The notes: generated by a model from the letters alone, not told the origin. Counted from the first letter of the stretch, positions 36,061 through 45,460 are shown. The stretch is DNA of 64,000 bases from Kosakonia sacchari SP1 (GCF_000300455.3 NZ_CP007215.2:3720001-3784000); one strand, 5' to 3'. A program made the numbers and translations.

Positions 36061-36930
36061 ATGAAAAAAACAATTCTCGCAGCCGGTGCTGCTCTGGCGC
36101 TTTCCGCTTCTTTTACTGCTAACGCAGCGGATAACAGCAAACCTGAATACGTTTCCGACTGGTGGCACCAGAGCGTAAACGTGGTGGGGAGTTATCACAC
36201 CCGTTTCGGACCTGTTCCGCGTAACGATACTTATCTGGAATATGAAGCGTTCGCCAAGAAAGATTGGTTTGATTTCTACGGCTACCTGGATGCGCCAGTC
36301 TTCTTCGGTGGTAACACCGGTGCGAAGGGGATCTGGAACCACGGTTCGCCGCTGTTTATGGAAATCGAGCCACGTTTCTCTATTGATAAACTGACCGGAA
36401 CCGATCTGAGTTTTGGTCCGTTCAAAGAGTGGTACTTCGCTAACAACTACATCTACGACATGGGTCGCAACGAATCTGGTCGTCAGAGCACCTGGTACAT
36501 GGGTCTGGGTACCGACATCGACACCGGCTTGCCGATGAGCCTCTCCCTGAACGTCTATGCGAAATATCAGTGGCAGAACTACGGTGCCGAAAACCAAAAC
36601 GAATGGGACGGCTACCGCTTCAAAGTGAAATACTTTGTGCCAATCACCAGCCTGTGGGGCGGCCAACTGAGCTACATCGGCTTTACCAACTTTGACTGGG
36701 GTTCAAAACTGGGCGACAGCCGCTACTATGTTAACGGCGAGCAGTTCCGCACCAACAACTCGATTGCTTCCAGCCATATTCTTTCGCTGGGCTACGATCA
36801 CTGGCACTACTCTGTGGTAGCCCGTTATTGGCACAATGGCGGTCAGTTCAAAGATGATGCAGCCATGGGCGATAGCTATGTGCGTTCTACCGGTTGGGGT
36901 GGTTACCTGGTTGTTGGTTACAACTTCTAA
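36061..36930 (+). CDS. tsx: Nucleoside-specific outer-membrane channel Tsx
   Basis: A 12-stranded outer-membrane beta-barrel that admits nucleosides, and in E. coli a receptor for colicin K and phage T6. The mature protein begins after a signal peptide ([22 protein letters not shown]). It ends YLVVGYNF with the C-terminal Phe recognised by the BAM complex. It has 289 residues, slightly shorter than E. coli. A loop near residues 200-215 ([17 protein letters not shown]) differs and is a likely phage-exposed loop. An extra ATG directly upstream (36058) is possible. Confidence 0.96.
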   Translation: MKKTILAAGAALALSASFTANAADNSKPEYVSDWWHQSVNVVGSYHTRFGPVPRNDTYLEYEAFAKKDWFDFYGYLDAPVFFGGNTGAKGIWNHGSPLFMEIEPRFSIDKLTGTDLSFGPFKEWYFANNYIYDMGRNESGRQSTWYMGLGTDIDTGLPMSLSLNVYAKYQWQNYGAENQNEWDGYRFKVKYFVPITSLWGGQLSYIGFTNFDWGSKLGDSRYYVNGEQFRTNNSIASSHILSLGYDHWHYSVVARYWHNGGQFKDDAAMGDSYVRSTGWGGYLVVGYNF

Positions 36931-36948
36931 TCCCACTGCATTGCATAA

Positions 36949-36975
36949 GAGCCGACCCGATGGTCGGCTTTTTTA
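36949..36975 (+). terminator. Intrinsic terminator of tsx
   Basis: agccgacc (36950-36957), loop cgat, ggtcggct (36962-36969), then T7. The T run overlaps the last codon of the convergent WYL regulator gene. Confidence 0.92.
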
Positions 36976-37662
36976 TTGCCAGCGCGCTTTCTGCAGGTTA
37001 ACGAAATCCTGCATCGATCTGTCCGCGCGTTCCGTAAATGTCTTGCCGGTAAAAGCGACCGATGTGCAGCGATCGAGACGAAAACAACGATAGTCATCGC
37101 GTAACGTACACCACGACACCAATACCCACACACTTCCCATAAACGACAGCCCTAACGGATGGATCACCCGCTCCGAGGCTTTTCCTTTGTCGTCTTCATA
37201 ATGCAGATGCAACTCCTGATGCAGCCGCATCGCCTGGTGCATCACATCAAACCAGACGCGTACCTGCGGGTATTTATCAAAATTGGGTGAAACGATGCGG
37301 TTGCGTTCAGCCGTAATGCGTTTGTCGTAAGGCAGTACCGCCAACAGTTTTTCCTGCGCCGAACCGGCAGCCTGTGCCAGCGTATCGCCGCTCCAGGTTT
37401 GCAACATGCCGATAGCGGCAATTAGTGCTTCAACCTCAAGACCGGTAAACATTAACGGCGGCAAATCGAAACCGGGCAGTAAACGGTAACCGCTGCCCGC
37501 CTCGCCCTGAATCGGTACGCCGGAAAGTGACAAATCGCGAATGTCGCGATAGATGGTGCGTTCAGAAACCTCCAGCCGCTCGGCCAGTAGCGCCGCCGTC
37601 ACGCGACGTCGGGCACGCAGAACCTGAACTATCTGAAACAATCGATCAGCACGACGGCTCAT
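36973..37662 (-). CDS. WYL-domain transcriptional regulator (YafY/DeoR-type HTH)
   Basis: A 229-residue predicted cytosolic regulator. The N-terminal winged helix-turn-helix (residues ~1-55: SRRADRLFQIVQVLRARRRV, then VSERTIYRDIRDLSLSGVPI) is of the HTH_11 type. A linker and C-terminal WYL-like ligand-binding domain spans residues ~140-215 (LHLHYEDDKGKASERVIHPL). The ligand is unknown. It is the first gene of the accessory stretch after tsx. It shares its strand with the VOC gene 50 bp upstream, and they may be one operon. Confidence 0.85.
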   Translation of the reverse strand: MSRRADRLFQIVQVLRARRRVTAALLAERLEVSERTIYRDIRDLSLSGVPIQGEAGSGYRLLPGFDLPPLMFTGLEVEALIAAIGMLQTWSGDTLAQAAGSAQEKLLAVLPYDKRITAERNRIVSPNFDKYPQVRVWFDVMHQAMRLHQELHLHYEDDKGKASERVIHPLGLSFMGSVWVLVSWCTLRDDYRCFRLDRCTSVAFTGKTFTERADRSMQDFVNLQKARWQ

Positions 37663-37712
37663 AACTTATCCGGATGAAGAAAAGCCCGCGCATCAGCACG
37701 GGCATCAGTGGT

Positions 37713-38078
37713 TCAGGCGGGTTGATGCAATCCAACCCGGTTACCCTCACTGTCAATAATCAGGGCAATAGTACCAATGCCCTGCGGCAATACTTCCGGG
37801 CCAAAACAACATTCACCGCTCTTTTCACGCACGCGTTCCAGCGCAGCCGCAAGGTTTGCCGTCGCCAGGTAGACCACTGTACCACCGCTTACCGGCTGGA
37901 ACATTGGTCCTTTTACCAGCGCACCGCCGGTCGCAGGTTTTACATGCGGAAATACCGCCATTTCGATACCAGCTACAGTCTCATGGCGAAACTGACTACC
38001 TAATACATGCTCATAAAACGCGACTGCACGATCCAGTTGCTGTACCGGCAATTCAAACCAATTCACTAATGTGTTCAT
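37713..38078 (-). CDS. VOC-family (glyoxalase-like) protein
   Basis: A 121-residue single vicinal-oxygen-chelate fold protein. It begins MNTLVNWFELPVQQLDRAVA and ends IIDSEGNRVGLHQPA, the paired beta-alpha-beta-beta-beta arms of glyoxalase and bleomycin-resistance-like proteins. The typical metal positions (a His early, Glu late) are only partly visible, so catalysis is not certain. I start at 38078. A frame 21 codons longer is open but lacks a family match. Followed by the WYL regulator, which may sense the same compound. Confidence 0.82.
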   Translation of the reverse strand: MNTLVNWFELPVQQLDRAVAFYEHVLGSQFRHETVAGIEMAVFPHVKPATGGALVKGPMFQPVSGGTVVYLATANLAAALERVREKSGECCFGPEVLPQGIGTIALIIDSEGNRVGLHQPA

Positions 38079-38326
38079 GCTCTGTTCCTCTGCGTTAAAA
38101 AAATCAACACAGCGAGTCTGCCAGAGGACTCCTGACAGCATATTGTCAGTAGGGATCGTCTTACTATTTTCCGTCCCGTCGCGATAATTATCCGAAAAAC
38201 ATAATTAACTAAAGCATTAATGAGCAGGCTATGTATTCAAAGCGAAATGATATCTATAAACTCCGCCCCCTGCCGTAATGGGGTAGCCGATACAAACAGG
38301 AATTACACGCTAAGGAACAGGGAACG

Positions 38327-39010
38327 ATGTGGGCAGTTGAAATGCAGGCCGTCAGTAAAAGTTATTTATTAGGACAGGTTCGTGTTGACGCATTAAAAGA
38401 GGTGACGCTCAACATTGCAGCAAAACGGTTTACCGTATTATCCGGTCAGTCCGGCAGTGGCAAAACGACACTACTGAACTTAATCGGCGGTATTGATACT
38501 CCCGATAGTGGCCGTCTGGTGATCGCAGATCGCGAAATGAACAGCCTCAATGACGACCAGTGCAGCGCTTTTCGCGCCCGTAACCTTGGATTTATCTTCC
38601 AGAATTTCAATCTTATCCCGGTGCTGACCGCGCGCGAAAACGTGGAAATTCCGCTTCTCGCTCAGCGTCGAACGGCGGCCTGGCGCAAGCAGGCGGTCAA
38701 CGACATGCTTGAGAGCGTCGGACTTGGCGATAAAGCCGATTCGTTGCCGAACCAGCTCTCTGGTGGCCAGCGTCAGCGCGTCGCTATCGCCCGCGCGCTC
38801 ATTCACCGCCCAACGCTGGTGGTGGCCGACGAACCCACGGCGAACCTCGACAGCAAAACAGGCAAATCCATTTTACAGCTGTTACGGCGTTTACAGCGGG
38901 AGCATGCCGTTACGGTGGTGTTCTCTTCCCACGATCCGCAGGTGATTGCCGAGGCCGATGATTTGTATGTCGTCCACGACGGCAGTGTGAACGGCCCGGG
39001 CGATCGCTAA
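38327..39010 (+). CDS. ABC transporter ATP-binding protein, LolD/MacB type
   Basis: A 227-residue ATPase. Walker A GQSGSGKT at residues 40-47, Q-loop Gln92, signature LSGGQ at 144-148, Walker B LVVADE at 164-169, H-loop SSHD near 202. The sequence is of the MacB/LolD/FtsE class, which works with FtsX-type permeases and moves lipoproteins or acts as a mechanotransmission pump rather than importing solutes. First gene of a four-gene operon: permease 9 bp downstream, then a LolA-like protein and a predicted outer-membrane barrel. SD aggga precedes the ATG. Confidence 0.92.
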   Translation: MWAVEMQAVSKSYLLGQVRVDALKEVTLNIAAKRFTVLSGQSGSGKTTLLNLIGGIDTPDSGRLVIADREMNSLNDDQCSAFRARNLGFIFQNFNLIPVLTARENVEIPLLAQRRTAAWRKQAVNDMLESVGLGDKADSLPNQLSGGQRQRVAIARALIHRPTLVVADEPTANLDSKTGKSILQLLRRLQREHAVTVVFSSHDPQVIAEADDLYVVHDGSVNGPGDR

Positions 39011-39019
39011 GGAGAGAAC

Positions 39020-40417
39020 ATGCTGAAACTAAAAACGCTCAAACACGCGCTGCGCAACCTGCTGCGCAACCGTCGGCGGACCTTATCAACACTCTGTGCA
39101 ATCGTGGTGGGTGCCGTCGGTATTCTGCTGTTTGGCGGTTATAACCACTCCATCAAATACAGTTTGCAAACGACATTTGTGCGCAGCACCGGTCACCTGC
39201 AAATCCAGCATCGGGATTATTTATTGCACGGTACGGGAAACCCGGCGCAATACAGCATCCGCAATTACCAGAAAGTGATGGACATCATCGCACGCGATCC
39301 GGTACTGCAACCGATGCTAACCGTCAGCACGCCGGTGCTGACGCTGACAGGCATCGCCGGGCATTACGCGATCGGGACATCACGTCCGGCGCTTATTTAC
39401 GGCAGTGACGCGGCAGGAAAAATTCAACTGAATAAATGGGACGAATACCACCTCGGTGATTTCCTGCAAAACCGCCAGATATACTCTGGTGCCGCAGCGG
39501 ATTCGGCATTTATTGGCGGCGGCCTGGCGCGTTTGCTGCAATTGTGCAACCTCGCAAAAAACCAGCCTTGCAGTGCTCCGCCAGCCAAAGAGAACCACGC
39601 CGCCGATCTCCCGGCCGATCTTCTGCAACTGTCGCAGCAAGCGCGGCAGGCGCACGCTACAGACAACGACAATTACATTGAACTGCTGGCGGCTTCCGGT
39701 AACGGCGCACCAAATATTGTGCGCGTTAAAGTGGAAGGCATTCAGCCGCAACCCGCTCGCGAGCTGGATGATAGCTTTGTTGGCATCCATCTGCACCAGG
39801 CGCAACAACTGCTGTTTGGTCAGGAGACGCCGGGCGTGACGGCTATCATTCTGCAACTGCACAGCACCTCGCAACTGGCGGCGGCGCGAGCGCGTCTCCA
39901 GCAGCTTTTTACCAGTGAACTCGCGGATTCTCCGCTGACAGTATATGACTTCACCGAGCTGCAGCCGTTGTATAAACAGGTACTGAAAATGTTCGACAAC
40001 ATGCTCAATTTCATGCTGGTTCTCATCCTCGCCATCGCGCTATTCACCGTCAGTAACACCATGGGAATGGCGGTAATGGAGCGCACAGTGGAGATTGGCA
40101 CGCTGCGTGCTGTCGGGCAGAAACGGCGTGATATCCAGCGCTTGTTTCTCAGCGAAGGCTCGCTACTGGGGGTGTTCGGCTCGATTATCGGGGTAATCGT
40201 CTCTTTATTGCTGGCGTATCTGATCAATCACGCCGGGCTTACCTGGCAGCCTCCCGGCGTGACAGTGCCAATCAGGATCCATATCAGCGTGTGGGGAGAG
40301 TGGGCAATGATGAGCAGTGTGGTCGGTGTGTTGTTGCTGATAACCGTGATCTCATCATGGTGGCCTGCACGTCGCGCGGCGAATGTCTCTATCGTCGAGG
40401 CGCTGCGCCATATCTGA
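39020..40417 (+). CDS. FtsX/MacB-type ABC permease (LolC/E-like)
   Basis: A 465-residue inner-membrane permease. One N-terminal transmembrane helix (~22-42, LSTLCAIVVGAVGILLFGG) is followed by a periplasmic domain of about 290 residues. Three C-terminal helices follow (FMLVLILAIALFTVSNTMG, LLGVFGSIIGVIVSLLLAYL, VVGVLLLITVISSWW). The FtsX signature MERTVEIGTLRAVGQKRRDI is intact. This topology (1 + 3 helices with a large periplasmic loop) is that of MacB and LolC/E. It partners the preceding ATPase. The periplasmic loop probably handles the substrate or contacts the next gene's LolA-like product. Confidence 0.9.
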   Translation: MLKLKTLKHALRNLLRNRRRTLSTLCAIVVGAVGILLFGGYNHSIKYSLQTTFVRSTGHLQIQHRDYLLHGTGNPAQYSIRNYQKVMDIIARDPVLQPMLTVSTPVLTLTGIAGHYAIGTSRPALIYGSDAAGKIQLNKWDEYHLGDFLQNRQIYSGAAADSAFIGGGLARLLQLCNLAKNQPCSAPPAKENHAADLPADLLQLSQQARQAHATDNDNYIELLAASGNGAPNIVRVKVEGIQPQPARELDDSFVGIHLHQAQQLLFGQETPGVTAIILQLHSTSQLAAARARLQQLFTSELADSPLTVYDFTELQPLYKQVLKMFDNMLNFMLVLILAIALFTVSNTMGMAVMERTVEIGTLRAVGQKRRDIQRLFLSEGSLLGVFGSIIGVIVSLLLAYLINHAGLTWQPPGVTVPIRIHISVWGEWAMMSSVVGVLLLITVISSWWPARRAANVSIVEALRHI

Positions 40418-40451
40418 TCCTGCCCTTCATCTATCAACAAGGAAGAACGTA

Positions 40452-41243
40452 ATGCAATTGCAAAACAAACCACTGGCACCCTTGTGCCTGGTGTGGCTCT
40501 TGTTAGCCGCGATGCCAGCAAGCGCCGCACTTGAAGCGCAACAAATCCTGAAAAAAAGCGACGAGGTGCGTAACCCGGATCGCTCCTTTAGCCTGGTCAC
40601 AACGCTTATCAGTTATAAAAACGGCAAGCAGAACGACACCAGCAAACTGGTACTTTACTCGCGCGCATCGCCGAATGGCGGTCAATTCCGCAGCCTGCTG
40701 CGCTTTATCAGTCCGCAGCGCGATGCGGGTAAGTTGACCCTGAAAAGCGGCCGCGATCTGTGGCTTTATGACCCGGCAAGCCAGGCGAGCGTGCCAATCT
40801 CCCCGCAACAGCGTCTGTTGGGACAAGCCTCTAACGGCGATGTCGTAACGGCAAACTGGGCCGAAGATTACAAGGCAAGCTTGGTGGCGGAAGAGCAGAT
40901 CCAGGACGGCGAAAAACAAATGCGCGACTGCTACCACTTGCATTTAGTCGCCACCAATCCGGACGCGCCCTACCCTTCGATGGATCTTTGGGTCGACAAA
41001 AACGATTTCAAAAGCCGTAAAGCGGAGTTTTACGCCGTTAATGGCAACCTGCTGAAAACGACCTGGTATCGTCGCTACGAACCTGCGCTTGGCGGTGTGC
41101 GTCCCACCGAGGCGGTGATCATTGATGGCGTCAACGCCCAGCTTGTTACCGTTCTGCGCCAGCAGAATTTTGCCTGGCGAGATGTCCCGGAAGCGTGGCT
41201 ACAGCGCGATTATCTGGCGCACTTTAAGGATACGGATCAATGA
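40452..41243 (+). CDS. LolA-like outer-membrane lipoprotein-sorting protein
   Basis: A 263-residue exported protein. The signal peptide is MQLQNKPLAPLCLVWLLLAA..ASA, with cleavage near residue 27. The mature part begins ALEAQQILKKSDEVRNPDRS and contains VLYSRASPNGGQFRSLLRFI and GRDLWLYDPASQASVPISP. These are recurring features of the outer-membrane lipoprotein-sorting family (LolA/LolB-like half-barrel that shields acyl chains). It is not the housekeeping LolA. The ATGA overlap with the next gene links it to an outer-membrane barrel. The substrate is unknown and could be a lipid or lipoprotein. Confidence 0.82.
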   Translation: MQLQNKPLAPLCLVWLLLAAMPASAALEAQQILKKSDEVRNPDRSFSLVTTLISYKNGKQNDTSKLVLYSRASPNGGQFRSLLRFISPQRDAGKLTLKSGRDLWLYDPASQASVPISPQQRLLGQASNGDVVTANWAEDYKASLVAEEQIQDGEKQMRDCYHLHLVATNPDAPYPSMDLWVDKNDFKSRKAEFYAVNGNLLKTTWYRRYEPALGGVRPTEAVIIDGVNAQLVTVLRQQNFAWRDVPEAWLQRDYLAHFKDTDQ

Positions 41244-42514
41244 AGGCTACGCGCGCGCGCTTAAGCTGGCTCATCGCACTCGGCGCGCTGTGCAACGCTT
41301 CTGCCAGCGAACAGCAGGATAGCACCCTGGCGGCGCTTGAACTGGCGGATAAGACCGAGTTTACCGCTGTGGAAAATAAGGCGCTAAGTGGACTACTCGA
41401 AATAGCCAGCAGCCTGAACGAAAACAGCGCCAAAGAGCAACGCACGTCGCTGGATATGCGCTGGGACAAAACCCTGTTACGCAACTGGCGGGCTGTACTT
41501 TCGAACCGCTTCGATAGCCGCTTCTCTCACCATCTGAGCCAAAATCGTAATATCAATACCTTGCGTGAAGCCTGGCTTAGCTATGCGCTGACGTCTCAGG
41601 CCTCCGTCGATGTCGGGCGCGTTAACACCCGTTATGGTGTTGCGCTGGGCTACAACCCTACCGACTTTCTTGGTCGCGGTACTGTGCGTTCAGCCATATC
41701 GGCCGATCCGGAGTCCCTGCGCAGTAACCGCCTGGGCAATGCCATGATCCGTTTGCAAAAATTTTGGGACAACGCGGCGGCAACGGTGATCTGGTCGCCA
41801 AAAATCAGTGCCAGCCATCGGCAGAACAGCGCCAGCCTTGACTGGAATGCCAGCAATCCCCGAGAACGCGTCTTACTGGCGGGAAGCTATCGCTTTGCCG
41901 AAAACCTTAATCCTCAGTTATTGCTGCTACAGGAAGAACACCGATCACCTCAGTTGGGCGTCAACCTTTCGCGGGTGCTGTCGCGCTCCGCGCTGGTCTA
42001 TGCGGAATGGGCGGGAGGACGCCAGCCCTTCAACTGGCAGGAAGCGCTACCCGAAAGCCAGTGGGATACGGCGTGGCGTAACCGTGCAGCCGTTGGTTTA
42101 ACCTGGACTGGCGAGAACCATTTAACCCTGCGTCTTGAGGGGCACTATAACGGCAGTGCCGACAGCCAAAAGGCCATCTCCGCACTTCGTACCGCGCCCC
42201 CTTATATTGCCGCGCAGATTGCCGCTTCTCCCGCAGACAGCACCGCGCAGCAAGCGCAAGACGGGCTGACGCCACGGCGTGGTGCGCTATTGCAGGCGTA
42301 CTGGAAAGACATCGCCGACCAGTATGACTTCAACCTGATTTGGCAGCGGGATTTGCAGCGCCAGAAAAATATGGGATTTGTCGAGCTAAGGCGTCACCTG
42401 AATTCGGTGGATATCGCCCTTCAGTGGCAAAAAATCTATCGCCCTGAGGTGAAAAAGACCTATAGCGTGCAGCCAGACAGGCGCTGGCAACTCTCTGTGG
42501 ATTACTATTTTTAA
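41240..42514 (+). CDS. Predicted outer-membrane beta-barrel protein of unknown function
   Basis: A 424-residue protein I do not recognise by name. It has a signal peptide (MKATRARLSWLIALGALCNASA). A region around residues 65-110 and most of the remainder show alternating hydrophobic/polar strands (RAVLSNRFDSRFSHHLSQ, AVGLTWTGENHLTLRLEGHY, QLSVDYYF). It ends in Phe, the BAM recognition residue. Overall pattern and neighbours recall DUF1302-type barrels that pair with LolA-like DUF1329 proteins in other bacteria. The similarity is by architecture only. Its start overlaps the stop of the LolA-like gene. Likely the outer-membrane partner of the three upstream products. Confidence 0.7.
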   Translation: MKATRARLSWLIALGALCNASASEQQDSTLAALELADKTEFTAVENKALSGLLEIASSLNENSAKEQRTSLDMRWDKTLLRNWRAVLSNRFDSRFSHHLSQNRNINTLREAWLSYALTSQASVDVGRVNTRYGVALGYNPTDFLGRGTVRSAISADPESLRSNRLGNAMIRLQKFWDNAAATVIWSPKISASHRQNSASLDWNASNPRERVLLAGSYRFAENLNPQLLLLQEEHRSPQLGVNLSRVLSRSALVYAEWAGGRQPFNWQEALPESQWDTAWRNRAAVGLTWTGENHLTLRLEGHYNGSADSQKAISALRTAPPYIAAQIAASPADSTAQQAQDGLTPRRGALLQAYWKDIADQYDFNLIWQRDLQRQKNMGFVELRRHLNSVDIALQWQKIYRPEVKKTYSVQPDRRWQLSVDYYF

Positions 42515-42792
42515 ACTGCGTGATATTGCCGGGCATCATCAATCTCCTCCCCGCAATAGCAGTGCGAATAACCTGACTCCCGCTCCCAACAGGCGTTGAA
42601 GGGAAATTCATCCGCTTCAGGAATATAACGCGCAGTTTTGAAATGGACCCAGGCATTTTATCTATCAAACCTTACAAACCGGGCTTAAATATCATGGTCA
42701 TTTTTCTTACTGGTCAGATAGAAAACAGGAATAGAACATCGTATCTTCTCTATCCCGCTTACATTCCTCAGGCAGGTTTAGGAGGTTAATCT

Positions 42793-43476
42793 ATGTCCAT
42801 TAATATTTTAATTGTGGATGAGCATGCCATTATACGTCGGGGAATGACCTCGATGATTAACTCACTAAAAAACAGCAATCTTAATACTGATAAACTTGAT
42901 ATTGATGTTATCGGTGATACCAATGAGCAAACAGAGCTTCTTGATATTCTCGCCAGTAAAAAAGTGGATCTTCTCTTTCTGGGGTATGGCCTGCATACCA
43001 TTAAAACGGGTAACCCTGTGTCGGAACTGGATGGCGTTGCACTGGTAAAATGGATATCAAGCCGTTACCCCACGACAAAAACCATCGTGTTATCACCTTA
43101 TAACAATACGAATCTTATTCGTATTGCGCTGGAGGCGGGTGCCAAAGGCTATATAAGCCGTAACACCAGCGAACGCACGCTCTGGCGGGCCATTACTACC
43201 GTGCTGATGGACGAAGTCTATATTGAACGAGGGTTAATGGATTCACTTTTCCGCCGCGATGCGCTGACGCCGCAGGAATTATCAACGCGCGAAAGTGAGG
43301 TTTTACGCTTATTATGCCGTGGACTTTCGTTAACAACGATTTCCAAACGCATGAACATCAGTATTAAAACTGTCAGCGCACATAAACTCCGTGCCATGGG
43401 AAAACTCAATGTGCGAACGGATTGCCAGCTTTATTGTTTATTATTTCAGACGCGGATGTTTGATATCGCAATGTAA
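42793..43476 (+). CDS. LuxR-type response regulator with degenerate receiver
   Basis: A 227-residue protein of REC-HTH (NarL/FixJ, RcsB-like) architecture. The receiver spans residues ~3-130. The acidic pair is VDEH and the conserved Lys is in AGAKGYI. The phosphoacceptor position, normally Asp in LLxDxxMP, reads LFLGYGL with Gly64, so ordinary phosphorylation is not expected. The HTH (~160-215: STRESEVLRLLCRGLSLTTI and ISIKTVSAHKLRAM) is intact. A strong SD (taggaggttaat) precedes the ATG. It is AT-richer than neighbours, convergent with the hybrid kinase and downstream of the barrel gene. Confidence 0.85.
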   Translation: MSINILIVDEHAIIRRGMTSMINSLKNSNLNTDKLDIDVIGDTNEQTELLDILASKKVDLLFLGYGLHTIKTGNPVSELDGVALVKWISSRYPTTKTIVLSPYNNTNLIRIALEAGAKGYISRNTSERTLWRAITTVLMDEVYIERGLMDSLFRRDALTPQELSTRESEVLRLLCRGLSLTTISKRMNISIKTVSAHKLRAMGKLNVRTDCQLYCLLFQTRMFDIAM

Positions 43477-43512
43477 ATTTCTGCATCGCATTTAATCTAT
43501 TAGCCGGTAAAT

Positions 43513-43549
43513 AAAAAGGCCTCTGTATTTTTCCAACACAGGCCTTTAT
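43513..43549. terminator. Bidirectional terminator between the convergent regulator and kinase genes
   Basis: The stem aaaggcct (43515-43522) / aggccttt (43540-43547) extends by a few further pairs with one mismatch. A runs precede and T-rich sequence follows. Confidence 0.85.
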
Positions 43550-43573
43550 GTATAACTTAAAAATTATCAACAG

Positions 43574-45460
43574 TTATTTAATCCATTTATTGATAACTTC
43601 CTGGCTGCAAGGCTTGAACAAACAACCATCCATTCCTGCCGCGATGCATTGTTCAACAACCTCGGCTTGCGCAATGGCGGTGAACCCCAACAGCGTTGCA
43701 CGCGTCTCTCGGGAACGCAGCTCTTCCGCGCGTATCAGCTTTGCCAGCGTGAAACCATCCATCACCGGCATGTTGCAATCGATCAGAATGTAATCGTAAT
43801 TGCGGGTCATCAGCCAAAGGGTTAGCGCTTCTTCTCCATTCGTTGCTTCGCTAACCTGATGACCAAGAAATTCAAGTTGATGACGTAACAACATAAGGTT
43901 CGGCGGATAATCATCAACTATGAGCACCCGTTTTACGCCGGAAGATGAGCGCCTTGCTGGCACAGCCGACACATGCTCAGCAGAATTTACCGCTACAGCA
44001 GGCAGGCGCAAACGCACATGCACAGCGGTACCTTCGCCAGGGGTGCTTTCCAGCGTTAATTCCCCTTTCATCAGTTCGCACAGGGTACGGCAGATAAACA
44101 GCCCCAGCCCTGAGCCGAGCCGCGAGGCGTCTTTATCGGAACCCAACTGGGTGAAGGGTTTAAAAAGCCTTTTTTGGTCTTCGGGCGTAATGCCGATACC
44201 GGTATCTTTTACGGTCAGCGAAACCGCAATCATCCCCTCAACAGCCGGTTCATGTTTTAGAATGACGTCTATTGAACCTTCGCGAGTAAATTTAACCGCA
44301 TTACTTAACAGGTTCGAAAGGATCTGTTTATAACGATGAGGGTCAATTTTTAGCAGACATCGATCGCCACCTTCTACGTGCATATTAATTGTTAGCTGTT
44401 TTTGATCGGTCGCCTCTTTGAATAACAGCGCCACCGAGCGTGTCAACGCAATCAGTTCCTCTTTTCGCGGCGCGATTGCCATACGGCCCGATTCAATCCG
44501 TGAAATATCCAGAATATCCCCCACAACAGCGAGTAAATTTTTTGCGGCATCGTGCGCAACTTCCAACATTGGCTGTGGCTGTTGCGCCAGCACATTCTGT
44601 TTGATTTGCAGTTCCAGAATGCCAAGAATCGCGTTTAACGGTGTGCGAATTTCATGGCTCATCACCGAGAGAAAATTCGTCTTCGCCCGATTTGCCGCTA
44701 CGGCTTCATCCCTCGCTTCATTCAATTGCTGAATGAATTCCTGCCGCTCCGTCATGTCTATCCAGCCACTTAAAACACCATTGTTTCGGCCATCGCTCCC
44801 GTGAAAAGGAATGATCCAGTAAAAAACAGTGCGTGATTGGGCTGAGTGGTTAAACGTCAGCAACCTGTCACGCATGTGCGGGACACCTGTGGTAATCACC
44901 CGCTGATAGTCGCGGTGAAACTCACGGATCATGAAATCCGGCAGAGGCAAAACGTCGACGGTTTTCCCATACACCTCTTCACGTGTGACGCTCATCTCTT
45001 CCAGATAGCGGCTATTACAACTGACAAGCTCCCCGCGCAGATTACGCACCGCGACCGGCCAGGGGACGGAAAACATCATATTGCTCATGCAGGCGAGTTG
45101 CTCTTTAAGTCGCTGTTGCATACGTATACGCTGGTTGACCTGGCGTCTGAGCGAAATGATCCATACCATCGAGATGATAACAATCACCGACATCACCAGA
45201 CTAATGACCTTGATATGACGGCGCCCGCCCTGCCAAAACACGCTCTTTTGCGCAGCAACTCCATTATTCACCGGAAACGTATTCACGGCTGCAGATCCGA
45301 TCGGATGGATGACTTGCTTTTCTGCTGCTCCGCTGCCGGAAATATCGGCCGTATAAAAAGCGATATTTGTCGGACGGGCATTTACTGCGAGGCAGCAAAT
45401 AAAGAGAAGCGATAATAAAAAAACGCACCATTTAATACGGTGGAAAATCAAAGAAGACAT
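43574..45460 (-). CDS. Hybrid sensor histidine kinase (HisKA-HATPase-REC)
   Basis: A 628-residue membrane kinase. An N-terminal hydrophobic segment (~9-27) is followed by a short periplasmic part of ~55 residues and a second transmembrane helix (~83-103). Then come a PAS-like domain (~120-240), H-box NFLSVMSHEIRTPLN with His269, N-box LSNLLSNAVKF, G boxes DTGIG (419-423) and GSGLGL (449-454). A C-terminal receiver with phosphoacceptor Asp561 (ILIDCNMPVMDG) and Lys616 completes it. The architecture resembles EvgS/BvgS but lacks the large periplasmic binding domains, so a membrane or cytosolic signal is likely. Kinase, HPt and regulator genes are all on the minus strand. Confidence 0.93.
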   Translation of the reverse strand: MSSLIFHRIKWCVFLLSLLFICCLAVNARPTNIAFYTADISGSGAAEKQVIHPIGSAAVNTFPVNNGVAAQKSVFWQGGRRHIKVISLVMSVIVIISMVWIISLRRQVNQRIRMQQRLKEQLACMSNMMFSVPWPVAVRNLRGELVSCNSRYLEEMSVTREEVYGKTVDVLPLPDFMIREFHRDYQRVITTGVPHMRDRLLTFNHSAQSRTVFYWIIPFHGSDGRNNGVLSGWIDMTERQEFIQQLNEARDEAVAANRAKTNFLSVMSHEIRTPLNAILGILELQIKQNVLAQQPQPMLEVAHDAAKNLLAVVGDILDISRIESGRMAIAPRKEELIALTRSVALLFKEATDQKQLTINMHVEGGDRCLLKIDPHRYKQILSNLLSNAVKFTREGSIDVILKHEPAVEGMIAVSLTVKDTGIGITPEDQKRLFKPFTQLGSDKDASRLGSGLGLFICRTLCELMKGELTLESTPGEGTAVHVRLRLPAVAVNSAEHVSAVPARRSSSGVKRVLIVDDYPPNLMLLRHQLEFLGHQVSEATNGEEALTLWLMTRNYDYILIDCNMPVMDGFTLAKLIRAEELRSRETRATLLGFTAIAQAEVVEQCIAAGMDGCLFKPCSQEVINKWIK

